The translations under genes were made by a program, and so were the position numbers. A stretch of DNA of 11,956 nucleotides from Streptosporangiaceae bacterium (GTDB lineage Bacteria; Actinomycetota; Actinomycetes; Streptosporangiales; Streptosporangiaceae). Within the stretch, counting starts at the first letter, position 1. The number at the start of each line of letters is the position of its first letter. Of this stretch, positions 1-7,866 are shown piece after piece. The notes under the pieces are model-generated. The model did no database searches and had not been told where the DNA came from. It was given only the letters and a program-made list of their open reading frames with translations. The DNA lies in contig JAICWX010000261.1 in the NCBI GenBank assembly GCA_025934635.1, positions 1 to 11,956 on the forward strand. The letters are read 5' to 3'.

Positions 1-1
1 C

Positions 2-1999
<1,998 letters not shown>

Positions 2000-2007
2000 G
2001 GGATATC

Positions 2008-2382
2008 GTGCCGCCCCGCCAGCCGGACCCGCGCGGGCCGGACAGCGTCGCGGCCGTGCTGCGCGCGCTCGACGCGGGGACCGAGCCCGGACCGGACGAC
2101 CGGCGCACCGCGGCCCGGTACCTGCTGTACACGCTGGCCCGGCGCCACCCGGGCCGGGTGCTGGAGGTGCGGGTCCCGCCGGTGGCCGCCGTGCAGTGCC
2201 TGCCCGGCCCGGTCCACACCCGGGGGACGCCGCCCAACGTGATCGAGACCGACCCGCTGACCTGGATCCGGCTGGCCACCGGACGGCTCGGCTGGGCCGA
2301 CGCGGTCGGCTCCGGGGCGGTACACGCCAGCGGACAGCGCGCGGATCTTGCGCCCTACCTGCCCATCTCCCGAATAGACTGA
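2008..2382 (+). CDS. Small sterol-carrier-family (SCP-like) protein
   Basis: This encodes a 124-residue protein starting at GTG. A Shine-Dalgarno-like GAGGGA (1998-2003) overlaps the purL stop and lies 4 bases upstream, which suggests translational coupling. The sequence has a short helical N-terminus (VAAVLRALDAGTEPGPDDRR), a central RYLLYTLARRHPGRVLEVRVPP segment and a C-terminal part containing ETDPLTWIRLATGRLGWADA. The TDPLTWIRLATGR stretch resembles the SCP2-like core, and a small SCP-type ortholog between purL and purF is familiar from actinobacteria. It has no signal peptide or membrane segment and is expected in the cytosol. Its biochemical role is unknown. Lipid binding is inferred only from the family name, and the fixed position inside the purine operon hints at an accessory role that I cannot specify. 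It ends 4 bases before purF. Confidence 0.8.
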   Translation: MPPRQPDPRGPDSVAAVLRALDAGTEPGPDDRRTAARYLLYTLARRHPGRVLEVRVPPVAAVQCLPGPVHTRGTPPNVIETDPLTWIRLATGRLGWADAVGSGAVHASGQRADLAPYLPISRID

Positions 2383-2386
2383 ATCA

Positions 2387-3910
2387 GTGACACCCCCCGA
2401 CGGTCGTCTCACGGATCAGATCAATCCCGAGGAGCGGCCGCCACGCGACGCGTGCGGCGTGTTCGGCGTGTGGGCTCCGCACGAAGACGTGGCCAACCTC
2501 GCCTACTACGGCCTGTACGCGCTGCAGCACCGGGGCCAGGAGTCGGCCGGCATCGCGGTCAGCGACGGCAACCGCATCATGGTGCACAAGGAGATGGGCC
2601 TGGTCGCCCAGGTCTTCGACGAGCCGGCCCTGACCGCCCTGCGCGGGCACATCGCGGTCGGCCACTGCCGGTACTCCACCACCGGCGCCTCGACCTGGGC
2701 CAACGCCCAGCCGACGTTCCGCTCCACCGGCACGGTCAGCCTGGCCCTGGGGCACAACGGGAACCTGATCAACACCCGCGAGCTGGCCGCCCTGCTCGAC
2801 GGCCCGGGCCCGGGCAGCAGCACCGGCATCGCGGCGACGTCCGACACCGACGTCCTCACCGCGCTGTTCCTCAGCGACCACGCCGCCCGCCCGGAAGACG
2901 GTGCCGGCCAGGCCCGCTCTAGTCAGCCCCGCGCTGGTCAGGCCAGTGCGGTGGAGACCGCCGCCGCGGCGGTGCTGCCGCTGGTCAAGGGCGCCTACTC
3001 GCTGGTCTTCATGGACGAGCAGACGCTGTACGCGGCGCGGGACCCGCAGGGCTTCCGGCCGCTCGTGCTGGGCCGGCTCGACACCGGCTGGGTGGTCGCG
3101 AGCGAGACCGCCGCGCTGGACATCGTGGGTGCCCGGTTCGTGCGCGAGATCGCGCCGGGCGAGCTGGTCAGCATCGACGGACGCGGGGTGCGATCCCGGA
3201 CCTTCGCCCCGGCGCAGCCGAGCGGATGCCTGTTCGAGTACGTCTACCTGGCCCGGCCGGACACCACGATCTCGGGCGTCGGCGTGCACGCCACCCGGGT
3301 CGAGGTCGGCCGGCGGCTGGCGGCCGAGCATCCGGCCGACGCCGACCTGGTCATCCCGGTACCCGAGTCGGGCACGCCCGCGGCGATCGGCTTCGCCGAG
3401 GCCAGCGGCATCCCGTTCGGCCAGGGGCTGGTCAAGAACTCCTACGTCGGGCGGACCTTCATCCAGCCCAGCCAGACGATCAGGGAGCGGGGCATCAAGC
3501 TGAAGCTGAACCCGCTCAGGGACGCGATCGCCGGCCGCCGGCTGGTGGTGGTCGACGACACCATCGTCCGGGGCACCACCCAGCGCGCGCTCGTCGCGAT
3601 GCTCCGCGAGGCGGGCGCCAAAGAAGTCCACGTCCGGGTCGCGGCCCCGCCGGTGCGCTGGCCGTGCTTCTACGGCATCGACTTCGCCACCCGCGCCGAA
3701 CTGATCGCCGGGCAGCTGTCGCCCGAGGAGATCGGCGCCTCGATCGGCGCCGACTCACTCGGCTACGTGTCGCTGGCGGGGCTCATCGAGGCGACGACAC
3801 TGCCGGAGAGCCGGTTGTGCCGCGCCTGCTTCGACGGACAGTACCCCGTCCCGGTCGCGGAGGACGACCGGGGTAAGCACGTGCTGGATGGCCTGGGAGT
3901 CGGGTCCTGA
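2387..3910 (+). CDS. purF: Amidophosphoribosyltransferase PurF
   Basis: This enzyme catalyses the first committed step of purine synthesis, PRPP plus glutamine to 5-phosphoribosylamine. It is 507 residues long and starts at GTG with no clear Shine-Dalgarno sequence, 4 bases after the previous stop, so coupling is likely. The start gives DGRLTDQ before the Ntn glutaminase nucleophile Cys23 (DACGVFG), which implies a 22-residue propeptide to be removed. LQHRGQESAG (46-55), CRYSTTGAS and HNGNLIN mark the glutaminase domain. The PRPP loop VVVDDTIVRGTT spans about 387-398. Cys281, Cys427, Cys478 and Cys481 match the 4Fe-4S ligands of the Bacillus-type enzyme. An unusual Ala/Gly/Gln/Arg-rich insertion lies at about 167-189 in the glutaminase domain. 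purM, often the next gene, is absent here; the 3' end faces the DUF3073 gene across 6 bases. Confidence 0.97.
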   Translation: MTPPDGRLTDQINPEERPPRDACGVFGVWAPHEDVANLAYYGLYALQHRGQESAGIAVSDGNRIMVHKEMGLVAQVFDEPALTALRGHIAVGHCRYSTTGASTWANAQPTFRSTGTVSLALGHNGNLINTRELAALLDGPGPGSSTGIAATSDTDVLTALFLSDHAARPEDGAGQARSSQPRAGQASAVETAAAAVLPLVKGAYSLVFMDEQTLYAARDPQGFRPLVLGRLDTGWVVASETAALDIVGARFVREIAPGELVSIDGRGVRSRTFAPAQPSGCLFEYVYLARPDTTISGVGVHATRVEVGRRLAAEHPADADLVIPVPESGTPAAIGFAEASGIPFGQGLVKNSYVGRTFIQPSQTIRERGIKLKLNPLRDAIAGRRLVVVDDTIVRGTTQRALVAMLREAGAKEVHVRVAAPPVRWPCFYGIDFATRAELIAGQLSPEEIGASIGADSLGYVSLAGLIEATTLPESRLCRACFDGQYPVPVAEDDRGKHVLDGLGVGS

Positions 3911-3916
3911 CCGCAG

Positions 3917-4153
3917 TCAGCGCCAGCCGTCCCCGGCGTCCTTCCAGGCGTCGCGAGGATCGTCCTCGTCGTCGTCCTCGTCATCCTCATCGTCGTCGTA
4001 ATCTCCGGTGGCGGAGTCATATTCGCCATCACCAGAGTCCGCACCGACGACGAGCTCCGCACGCAGCCGGTCAAGGTCGGAGCCGTCACTGCTCTTGTAC
4101 TTGAGCTGACGGGCCACCTTGACCTGCTTGGCCTTGGCTCGGCCGCGCCCCAT
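3917..4153 (-). CDS. DUF3073 family small acidic-tailed protein
   Basis: This encodes a 78-residue protein. The N-terminal 34 or so residues are strongly basic and conserved in type (MGRGRAKAKQVKVARQLKYK), followed by DLDRLRAELVVG. The C-terminal half is a run of Asp/Glu (DYDDDEDDEDDDEDD) ending in DAWKDAGDGWR. This matches DUF3073, an actinobacterial family of unknown function. I chose the ATG at 4153 because the conserved MGRGRAKAKQ begins there. A purine-rich GAGGGGG sits about 7 bases upstream, and the 40 codons of open frame before it look unrelated to the family. The acidic tail is encoded by a degenerate triplet repeat. The bipolar charge would suit nucleic acid or ribosome association, but that is inference. 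It lies downstream of the dehydrogenase gene on the same strand, with 192 bases between them, so it may have its own promoter. Confidence 0.88.
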   Translation of the reverse strand: MGRGRAKAKQVKVARQLKYKSSDGSDLDRLRAELVVGADSGDGEYDSATGDYDDDEDDEDDDEDDPRDAWKDAGDGWR

Positions 4154-4272
4154 TGGCTCGACCCCCTCGAACGTCCGGAGCCGGTAGGCCCCATGATCTC
4201 CGCCTCGCTGGATTTGCGTCAGTTGACGGTGTCCTACTACGGCATCTCGCGCGTCATCAGACATCGCCGCCA

Positions 4273-4285
4273 CCCCGCAACGGGG
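4273..4285 (-). terminator. Short GC hairpin downstream of the dehydrogenase gene
   Basis: CCCCG-CAA-CGGGG forms a perfect 5-bp hairpin with a 3-base loop, about 60 bases past the dehydrogenase stop and before the DUF3073 gene. A second small hairpin, GGTAC-AACC-GTACC (4313-4326), lies nearer the stop, inside an outer GCATC/GATGC pair (4302-4306 with 4341-4345). Neither is followed by a U-tract on the minus strand. They could be a weak terminator, as is common in GC-rich actinomycetes, or mRNA-stabilising structures. Confidence 0.35.
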
Positions 4286-4345
4286 AGCGCGACGTTCACC
4301 AGCATCCGTACAGGTACAACCGTACCCGCTTTGCGCCCCTGATGC

Positions 4346-5476
4346 CTACGCTGATCCCATCGTGCCCAGCCAGATTCCGCGGAGCCGGCCCACATCGGCC
4401 ATCCGCCGCTCGGCGAGGCGGTCCGCGGCGACCGATGGCGGCACCCCGTCGGCGTCCGCGATGGCGAGAACCCTGCCGGTTGTGTCGAAAATACGTTCGG
4501 TTGCGGCGCGGGCTCGCTCGAAGCTGAAACCCGCCCGCTCGTCGGCCACCTGGATGACGCCGCCGGCGTTGACCACGTAGTCGGGGGCGTAGAGAATGCC
4601 CCGGTCGGCGAGGAGTTTCTCGATGCCGTGATGGGCCAGCTGGTTGTTGGCGGCACCGCATACGATCCGCGCCGTGAGGGTGTTCACCACGTGCTCGTTC
4701 AGGGTCCCGCCGAGCGCGCACGGGGCCAGGATGTCGAGTTTTTCCCCGATCAGCGCCTCGACGTCCGCAACCACGCGGACTTGCGGGTGGCGGGCGCGGA
4801 CGGTTTCGATGGCGGCCGGGCTGACATCGCATAGGACGACGTCGGCCCCGTCCTCGACGAGATGATCGACCAGGCGGTGCCCGACCTTGCCCACGCCCTC
4901 CACGCCGACGGTCCGGCCCCGCAGGCTGGTGCGTCCCCAGGCGTGCCCGGCGGCGGCCCGCATCCCGTGCATGACCCCCATCGCGGTCAGCACGGAGGAA
5001 TCGCCCGCCCCGCCGTTCGCCGTGGTGCGGCCCGTCGTCCAGGGGCATTCCCGGGCGATGATGTCCATGTCCTCGCTGTAGGTGCCCACGTCGCAGGCGG
5101 TGACGTAGCGGCCGCCGAGGGAGGCGACGAACCGGCCGTAGGCGCGCAGCAGCGCTTCCGACTTGACCTGGGCGGGATCGCCGATGATGACCGCCTTGCC
5201 GCCGCCGTGGTCCAGGCCCGCCAGCGCGTTCTTATAGGCCATCGCGACGGAGAGCCGCAGCACGTCGGCCAGGGCCTCGTCTTCGCTGCCGTACGGGTAG
5301 AAGCGGGTGCCGCCGAGGGCCGGGCCCAGCGCGGTGGAGTAGATGCCGATGATCGCCTTGAGGCCGGAACGGTGGTCCTGGCAGAAGACGACCTGCTCGT
5401 GATCGGCTCGTCCGGCCGGCTGGGCGCCCGGGGCATCCTCGTGGCCGTGGACGGGTGTCGCGAATACGTTGGTCAC
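4346..5476 (-). CDS. vdh: Valine (Leu/Phe/Val family) dehydrogenase
   Basis: This is an NAD-dependent oxidative deaminase of branched-chain amino acids, giving 2-oxo acids that feed acyl-CoA pools and antibiotic precursors in actinomycetes. I place the start at GTG 5476 (376 residues). A perfect AGGAGG (complement of 5486-5491) lies 9 bases upstream, inside the first codons of a longer frame from ATG 5494. Motifs are [27 protein letters not shown] (Lys82 and Lys94, equivalent to the substrate-binding and catalytic lysines of leucine dehydrogenase), [14 protein letters not shown], and a Rossmann glycine-rich GVEGVGKVG (about 192-200) followed by Asp at the end of the second strand. GAANNQL and [17 protein letters not shown] complete the family pattern. 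The position between a DUF3073 gene and a divergent gene leading to bldC matches what I recall of vdh in Streptomyces. Valine versus leucine preference cannot be settled from motifs alone. Confidence 0.92.
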   Translation of the reverse strand: MTNVFATPVHGHEDAPGAQPAGRADHEQVVFCQDHRSGLKAIIGIYSTALGPALGGTRFYPYGSEDEALADVLRLSVAMAYKNALAGLDHGGGKAVIIGDPAQVKSEALLRAYGRFVASLGGRYVTACDVGTYSEDMDIIARECPWTTGRTTANGGAGDSSVLTAMGVMHGMRAAAGHAWGRTSLRGRTVGVEGVGKVGHRLVDHLVEDGADVVLCDVSPAAIETVRARHPQVRVVADVEALIGEKLDILAPCALGGTLNEHVVNTLTARIVCGAANNQLAHHGIEKLLADRGILYAPDYVVNAGGVIQVADERAGFSFERARAATERIFDTTGRVLAIADADGVPPSVAADRLAERRMADVGRLRGIWLGTMGSA

Positions 5477-5485
5477 GGTGGTGAC

Positions 5486-5491
5486 CCTCCT
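5486..5491 (-). promoter_or_regulatory. Ribosome binding site that decides the vdh start
   Basis: On the minus strand this reads AGGAGG, 9 bases before GTG 5476. It lies immediately after an upstream in-frame ATG (5494), where it would be codons 2-3. Because the best Shine-Dalgarno sequence is internal to the longer frame and no equally good one precedes ATG 5494, the GTG is the preferred initiation codon. Confidence 0.75.
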
Positions 5492-5565
5492 CATCGCCAG
5501 TCCCGGCTCCTCATTGAACCGGGCTCGGGACCAAGCGTATTGCGTGCGTCGGCCCTGGTCGGCGG

Positions 5566-5584
5566 GGAACGTCCGATGCGTTCC
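5566..5584. promoter_or_regulatory. Inverted repeat in the vdh / unknown-gene divergent region
   Basis: GGAACG, 7 bases, CGTTCC: a perfect 6-bp dyad in the middle of the 195-base divergent intergenic region between vdh and the gene at 5672. Its size and symmetry would suit a dimeric repressor or activator acting on one or both promoters. No regulator is identified, and a dyad this short can occur by chance in such DNA. Confidence 0.35.
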
Positions 5585-5671
5585 GTACCGACCGGTAACT
5601 CACAGTAGAGATGATGTCGTTATCTTGACCGCCTCCTGTGCGGGGTTCGGGTATGTCACGATACGACAGTG

Positions 5672-6565
5672 ATGACTTACGCGGCGTATCTCCGCATCTA
5701 CGAGCCGGTCTCGGCGTTTCACGAGCCCGACCGCTCGCGGTGGGCGGCGTACGCGGCTTCGTCGGACCGTCCGCGGCGGCGTGACGCGCTGGCCGCCGAG
5801 CACGCCGAGTCGCTGCGCCGGGTCATCTCGGCCCCGCATGCCGTGGTGCCCGACGAGGAGAGCGAGCACGCGTACGTCCGCCGGGCAGACGACGTCACCT
5901 ATATATGTCCGTGGCAGACCCGGCTGCGCTGCCTGCTGGGGTACGGCCGGCTGGTGTCGGAAGACGGCCTGCTGCTGCCGGGGACGATCCCGCCCGCTGA
6001 CAACGATCAGGCGGTCGCCGCCGCGCTGGCCCGGCTCGAGGTGGCGGAGCCGCCCGGCCCGTCAGCCCGGCTGCACATCCTGGCCGGCGTCTGGACCGTG
6101 CCGCTGGCGTGGTTCGTCCCTTTTGCCGCCGCCGAGCGGTGGATTTCCCTGGGCGGCGGGCCGGGCCTGCCAGCCGCCCGGGCGACCGCGTCGGCTACCC
6201 GCGCGCTGGTGTACACGACGCCGATGGCCCGCGCCCGGCGCCGGATCGCCCGGGCCCTGGCCACCGTGCGCAATCTCCCGCCGGAATTCGACGGGACCGA
6301 ACTCGCGCCGCGGCGGGCCGCGGACGACCTGGCCGATGTCGGCCGCTGGCTGGCGGAGTTCCATCCGTACTCGCTGGTGGAACTCGACTACGGCGGCCTT
6401 GTGTACTTGGTGAGCGACGACATGCTCAGCGGGGATCAGTCGGTCGCCGAGATCCGCGCCGCCATCGACGGGGCCGCCCGGGGCGAATGCGAGCTTGCCA
6501 TGGCGATGTATATGCGTGCGCACAGCCGGTGGCGCGCATTTGCCGAATTCGAGCAGGCAAACTGA
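5672..6565 (+). CDS. Conserved actinobacterial protein of unknown function (vdh-bldC interval)
   Basis: This encodes a 297-residue protein beginning MTYAAYLRIYEPVSAFHEPD. I recall a similar uncharacterised protein with this N-terminus between vdh and bldC in Streptomyces. The ATG at 5672 follows an in-frame GTG at 5669. No Shine-Dalgarno sequence is visible, so leaderless translation is possible. The N-terminal half carries TYICPWQTRLRCLLGYGRL, and the C-terminal part contains FHPYSLVELDYGGLVYL and SVAEIRAAIDGAARGECELA. There is no signal peptide. The hydrophobic stretch HILAGVWTVPLAWFVPFAAA is short and contains two Trp and one His, so it is more likely buried than membrane-spanning. No catalytic motif or known domain is recognised. 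Synteny with bldC suggests, but does not show, a role in growth or development. The gene itself is near certain because codon bias and length match its neighbours. Confidence 0.85.
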   Translation: MTYAAYLRIYEPVSAFHEPDRSRWAAYAASSDRPRRRDALAAEHAESLRRVISAPHAVVPDEESEHAYVRRADDVTYICPWQTRLRCLLGYGRLVSEDGLLLPGTIPPADNDQAVAAALARLEVAEPPGPSARLHILAGVWTVPLAWFVPFAAAERWISLGGGPGLPAARATASATRALVYTTPMARARRRIARALATVRNLPPEFDGTELAPRRAADDLADVGRWLAEFHPYSLVELDYGGLVYLVSDDMLSGDQSVAEIRAAIDGAARGECELAMAMYMRAHSRWRAFAEFEQAN

Positions 6566-6578
6566 GCCCCCGGGGGCC

Positions 6579-6597
6579 TCCGGCGAATAAGGCCGGA
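6579..6597 (+). terminator. Candidate terminator hairpin after the 5672-6565 gene
   Basis: TCCGGC-GAATAAG-GCCGGA is a perfect 6-bp stem with a 7-base loop, starting 13 bases after the stop codon and followed by the T-containing CAGTATTTCC. The palindromic GCCCCCGGGGGC just before it overlaps and could form an alternative. It probably ends or protects the upstream transcript and separates it from bldC. Confidence 0.5.
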
Positions 6598-6610
6598 CAG
6601 TATTTCCGAA

Positions 6611-6642
6611 TCTAGGGCGATGCGACGATAAGTATCGCTAGA
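6611..6642. promoter_or_regulatory. Imperfect dyad with a -10-like box upstream of bldC
   Basis: TCTAG (6611-6615) pairs with CTAGA (6638-6642) and CGAT (6618-6621) with ATCG (6634-6637), leaving a 2-base bulge. An alternative perfect hairpin, CGATA-AG-TATCG, lies inside it. TAGAAT (6639-6644) overlaps the right arm and resembles a -10 hexamer for the principal sigma factor, but no convincing -35 box is seen 17 bases upstream. An operator overlapping a bldC promoter about 200 bases before the start codon is plausible, not shown. Confidence 0.35.
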
Positions 6643-6735
6643 ATCACCCTGAGTGACAGTGATCGGCGGAGTAACTGGGCATCCCGGTACAGAAACTTGC
6701 GCCTGGTGGTCGACGCGTCACCGCTGGTGATGGCA

Positions 6736-6757
6736 ATATGGTCTCTGTCGACCATAT
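6736..6757. promoter_or_regulatory. Perfect 8-bp inverted repeat in the bldC leader
   Basis: ATATGGTC, 6 bases (TCTGTC), GACCATAT. This is the longest perfect dyad in the 284-base region before bldC and unusually AT-containing for this DNA. It lies 92 bases before the bldC ATG. It could be an operator or, if transcribed, a hairpin in the 5' leader. BldC itself prefers AT-containing direct repeats, so autoregulation through this site would be atypical. Confidence 0.45.
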
Positions 6758-6849
6758 GGGACATCCCCGACAGGCTCCACATGGAGGAGCGCCAGGCAAT
6801 ACAAGAACCGCAGGATCGCAGCACTGGTCCAGGAGGAGAGGCCACGCAC

Positions 6850-7053
6850 ATGTCCGCACGTACACCAGAGGCTGAGCCGCTGTTGACGCCAGCTGAGGTT
6901 GCCACGATGTTTCGTGTCGACCCCAAGACCGTCACCCGCTGGGCGAAGGCCGGCAAACTAACCTCGATCCGCACGCTGGGGGGACACCGGCGCTACCGGG
7001 AGACTGAGGTTCGTGCACTGCTCGCGGGTATTCCGCAGCAGCGTTCCGAGTGA
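6850..7053 (+). CDS. bldC: Developmental regulator BldC (MerR-like helix-turn-helix)
   Basis: This encodes a 67-residue protein that is essentially a single winged helix-turn-helix of the MerR type, without an effector-binding domain. LLTPAEVATMFRVDPKTVTR is the helix-turn-helix; WAKAGKLTSIRTLGGHRRYR is the wing. The ending ALLAGIPQQRSE closely matches the Streptomyces BldC I recall, indicating very strong conservation. BldC is known to bind DNA cooperatively, to delay entry into sporulation, and to be required for normal aerial growth in Streptomyces. The ATG at 6850 is chosen because the conserved MSARTPEAEPLL begins there and AGGAGGAGAG (6831-6840) sits upstream with the last GGAGAG 9 bases away. 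An in-frame ATG at 6781 would add 23 unrelated residues and lacks a ribosome binding site. It appears to be monocistronic, with a hairpin 7 bases after the stop. Confidence 0.96.
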   Translation: MSARTPEAEPLLTPAEVATMFRVDPKTVTRWAKAGKLTSIRTLGGHRRYRETEVRALLAGIPQQRSE

Positions 7054-7060
7054 CATAGGC

Positions 7061-7086
7061 CCGTCATCGCCGCACGGCGATTACGG
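7061..7086 (+). terminator. Hairpin terminator after bldC
   Basis: CCGT (7061-7064) pairs with ACGG (7083-7086) and ATCGCC (7066-7071) with GGCGAT (7076-7081), around the tetraloop GCAC with one C/T mismatch. It lies 7 bases downstream of the bldC stop. There is no U-tract, which is common for actinomycete terminators. Confidence 0.55.
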
Positions 7087-7227
7087 CAGCACTCGATCAA
7101 AGGAATGGGGGGTCGGCCCCGGTGGCGCAGTGTCGCACCGAGGGTGCTGTCCGGCAGTAAGAACGCCAGGGCACATCCCGGAAGACATGTTGCCGGGGCC
7201 GGTCCACTTTCAGGGGAGGGTCGCACG

Positions 7228-7812
7228 ATGCGTGATCCAGAATTGGTCGCACGTGCTCAGCGCGCCGCGACGCGCCTGGAATCGGCATGGGAACAATGGC
7301 GCGCGCTGCATGGACTCGCGGTCGCGCCCGGGCAGCCGGTCGTCAGCTACGTCGGTTACTCGCTCAAAGAGCCCTGGGGAGAGCCCCGGGTCGTCATCGG
7401 GATCGACGCCGACGAGGCGGAGTACCTCGCCGAGTTCCTCGACCGCGACGAATGCGTACCGCGCGGGCAGGCCCCGCACCAGCAGGCCCCGCACCAGCAG
7501 GTACAGCACCAGCAGGCACCGTTGCAGCAGGTTCCGCTGCAGCAGGTTCCGCTCCAGGCCGGGCCGCTTCAGTCCGGCCCGCTCCACCAGGTCCGGCTGA
7601 CCGAGCCGGCACCTGACGGCACGGGGGAATATCCGAGTCCGGTGCACCTCGACGCACCGCCCGCCCCCGGCTGGGGGCGCCCGTCGCCGGATCAGGCGCG
7701 GGACATCGCCGCCGAGCTGGCGGGCTGGACGCCGGGAGAACTTCCCGGCCAGCTGCCCGAGCAGCTCGCCTCGTGGCCGCCTGGCGTTGACCAGCCGCCG
7801 CCCGGCGCGTGA
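7228..7812 (+). CDS. Uncharacterised protein with Gln/Pro pentapeptide repeat
   Basis: This encodes a 194-residue protein. The ATG at 7228 is chosen because GGGGAGGG (7213-7220) ends 7 bases upstream and the conserved-looking MRDPELVARAQRAATRLESA starts there; 41 upstream codons in frame look non-coding. Residues 1-75 form the only domain-like part: a helical start, then EQWRALHGLAVAPGQPVVSY, VGYSLKEPWGEPRVVIGIDA and DEAEYLAEFLDRDEC. A small protein of this type near bldC is familiar to me from Streptomyces, with unknown function. Residues 81-120 are about eight pentapeptides of the form Q-A/V-P-H/L-Q, and the remaining tail is rich in Pro, Gly and Gln (GELPGQLPEQL) and probably disordered. 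There is no signal peptide or membrane segment. The 174-base spacer after bldC and the hairpin there suggest separate transcription. Confidence 0.82.
   Translation: MRDPELVARAQRAATRLESAWEQWRALHGLAVAPGQPVVSYVGYSLKEPWGEPRVVIGIDADEAEYLAEFLDRDECVPRGQAPHQQAPHQQVQHQQAPLQQVPLQQVPLQAGPLQSGPLHQVRLTEPAPDGTGEYPSPVHLDAPPAPGWGRPSPDQARDIAAELAGWTPGELPGQLPEQLASWPPGVDQPPPGA
7468..7587 (+). repeat. In-frame 15-base degenerate tandem repeat, about 8 copies
   Basis: Eight consecutive 15-base units encode QAPHQ, QAPHQ, QVQHQ, QAPLQ, QVPLQ, QVPLQ, AGPLQ and SGPLH. The first two units are identical at DNA level, and units five and six differ at one base. Divergence increases toward the 3' end. The pattern indicates expansion by slippage or unequal recombination inside a coding sequence, with the frame kept. 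Confidence 0.9.
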
Positions 7813-7830
7813 CGTCGCCGCGCGGCTGCT

Positions 7831-7860
7831 ACGACACCAAGAAATTTTGCTAGATAGGCT
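7831..7860 (+). promoter_or_regulatory. Candidate promoter of the putative small RNA
   Basis: ACGACA (7831-7836) and TAGGCT (7855-7860) are separated by 18 bases. The -10 box fits the TAGNNT form favoured in streptomycetes, and the -35 box keeps GACA of TTGACA. A second possible pair is TTCACA (7863-7868) with TTAAGA (7887-7892). Either would start a transcript that ends at the terminator near 7989. Promoter calls by eye in this DNA are unreliable. Confidence 0.35.
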
Positions 7861-7866
7861 GGTTCA

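Noticed and set aside
2384..3631. Long open frame of 415 codons on the minus strand opposite purF
   Set aside because: It is the antisense shadow of purF, produced by high GC; the product is low-complexity and purF is certain on the other strand.
4154..4273. 40-codon upstream extension of the DUF3073 gene
   Set aside because: The family's conserved start MGRGRAKAKQ is internal and has its own ribosome binding site; the upstream residues look unrelated to the family.
4862..5608. 248-codon frame on the plus strand opposite vdh
   Set aside because: The product is Gly/Ala/Val-rich without domain features and lies antisense to the well-supported vdh gene.
6781..6849. In-frame ATG adding 23 residues to BldC
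   Set aside because: The added residues are unlike the BldC I recall and lack a ribosome binding site, whereas 6850 has a strong one.
7468..7587. CRISPR-like array in the 15-base repeats
   Set aside because: The units are contiguous without spacers, in frame inside a gene, and too short for CRISPR repeats.
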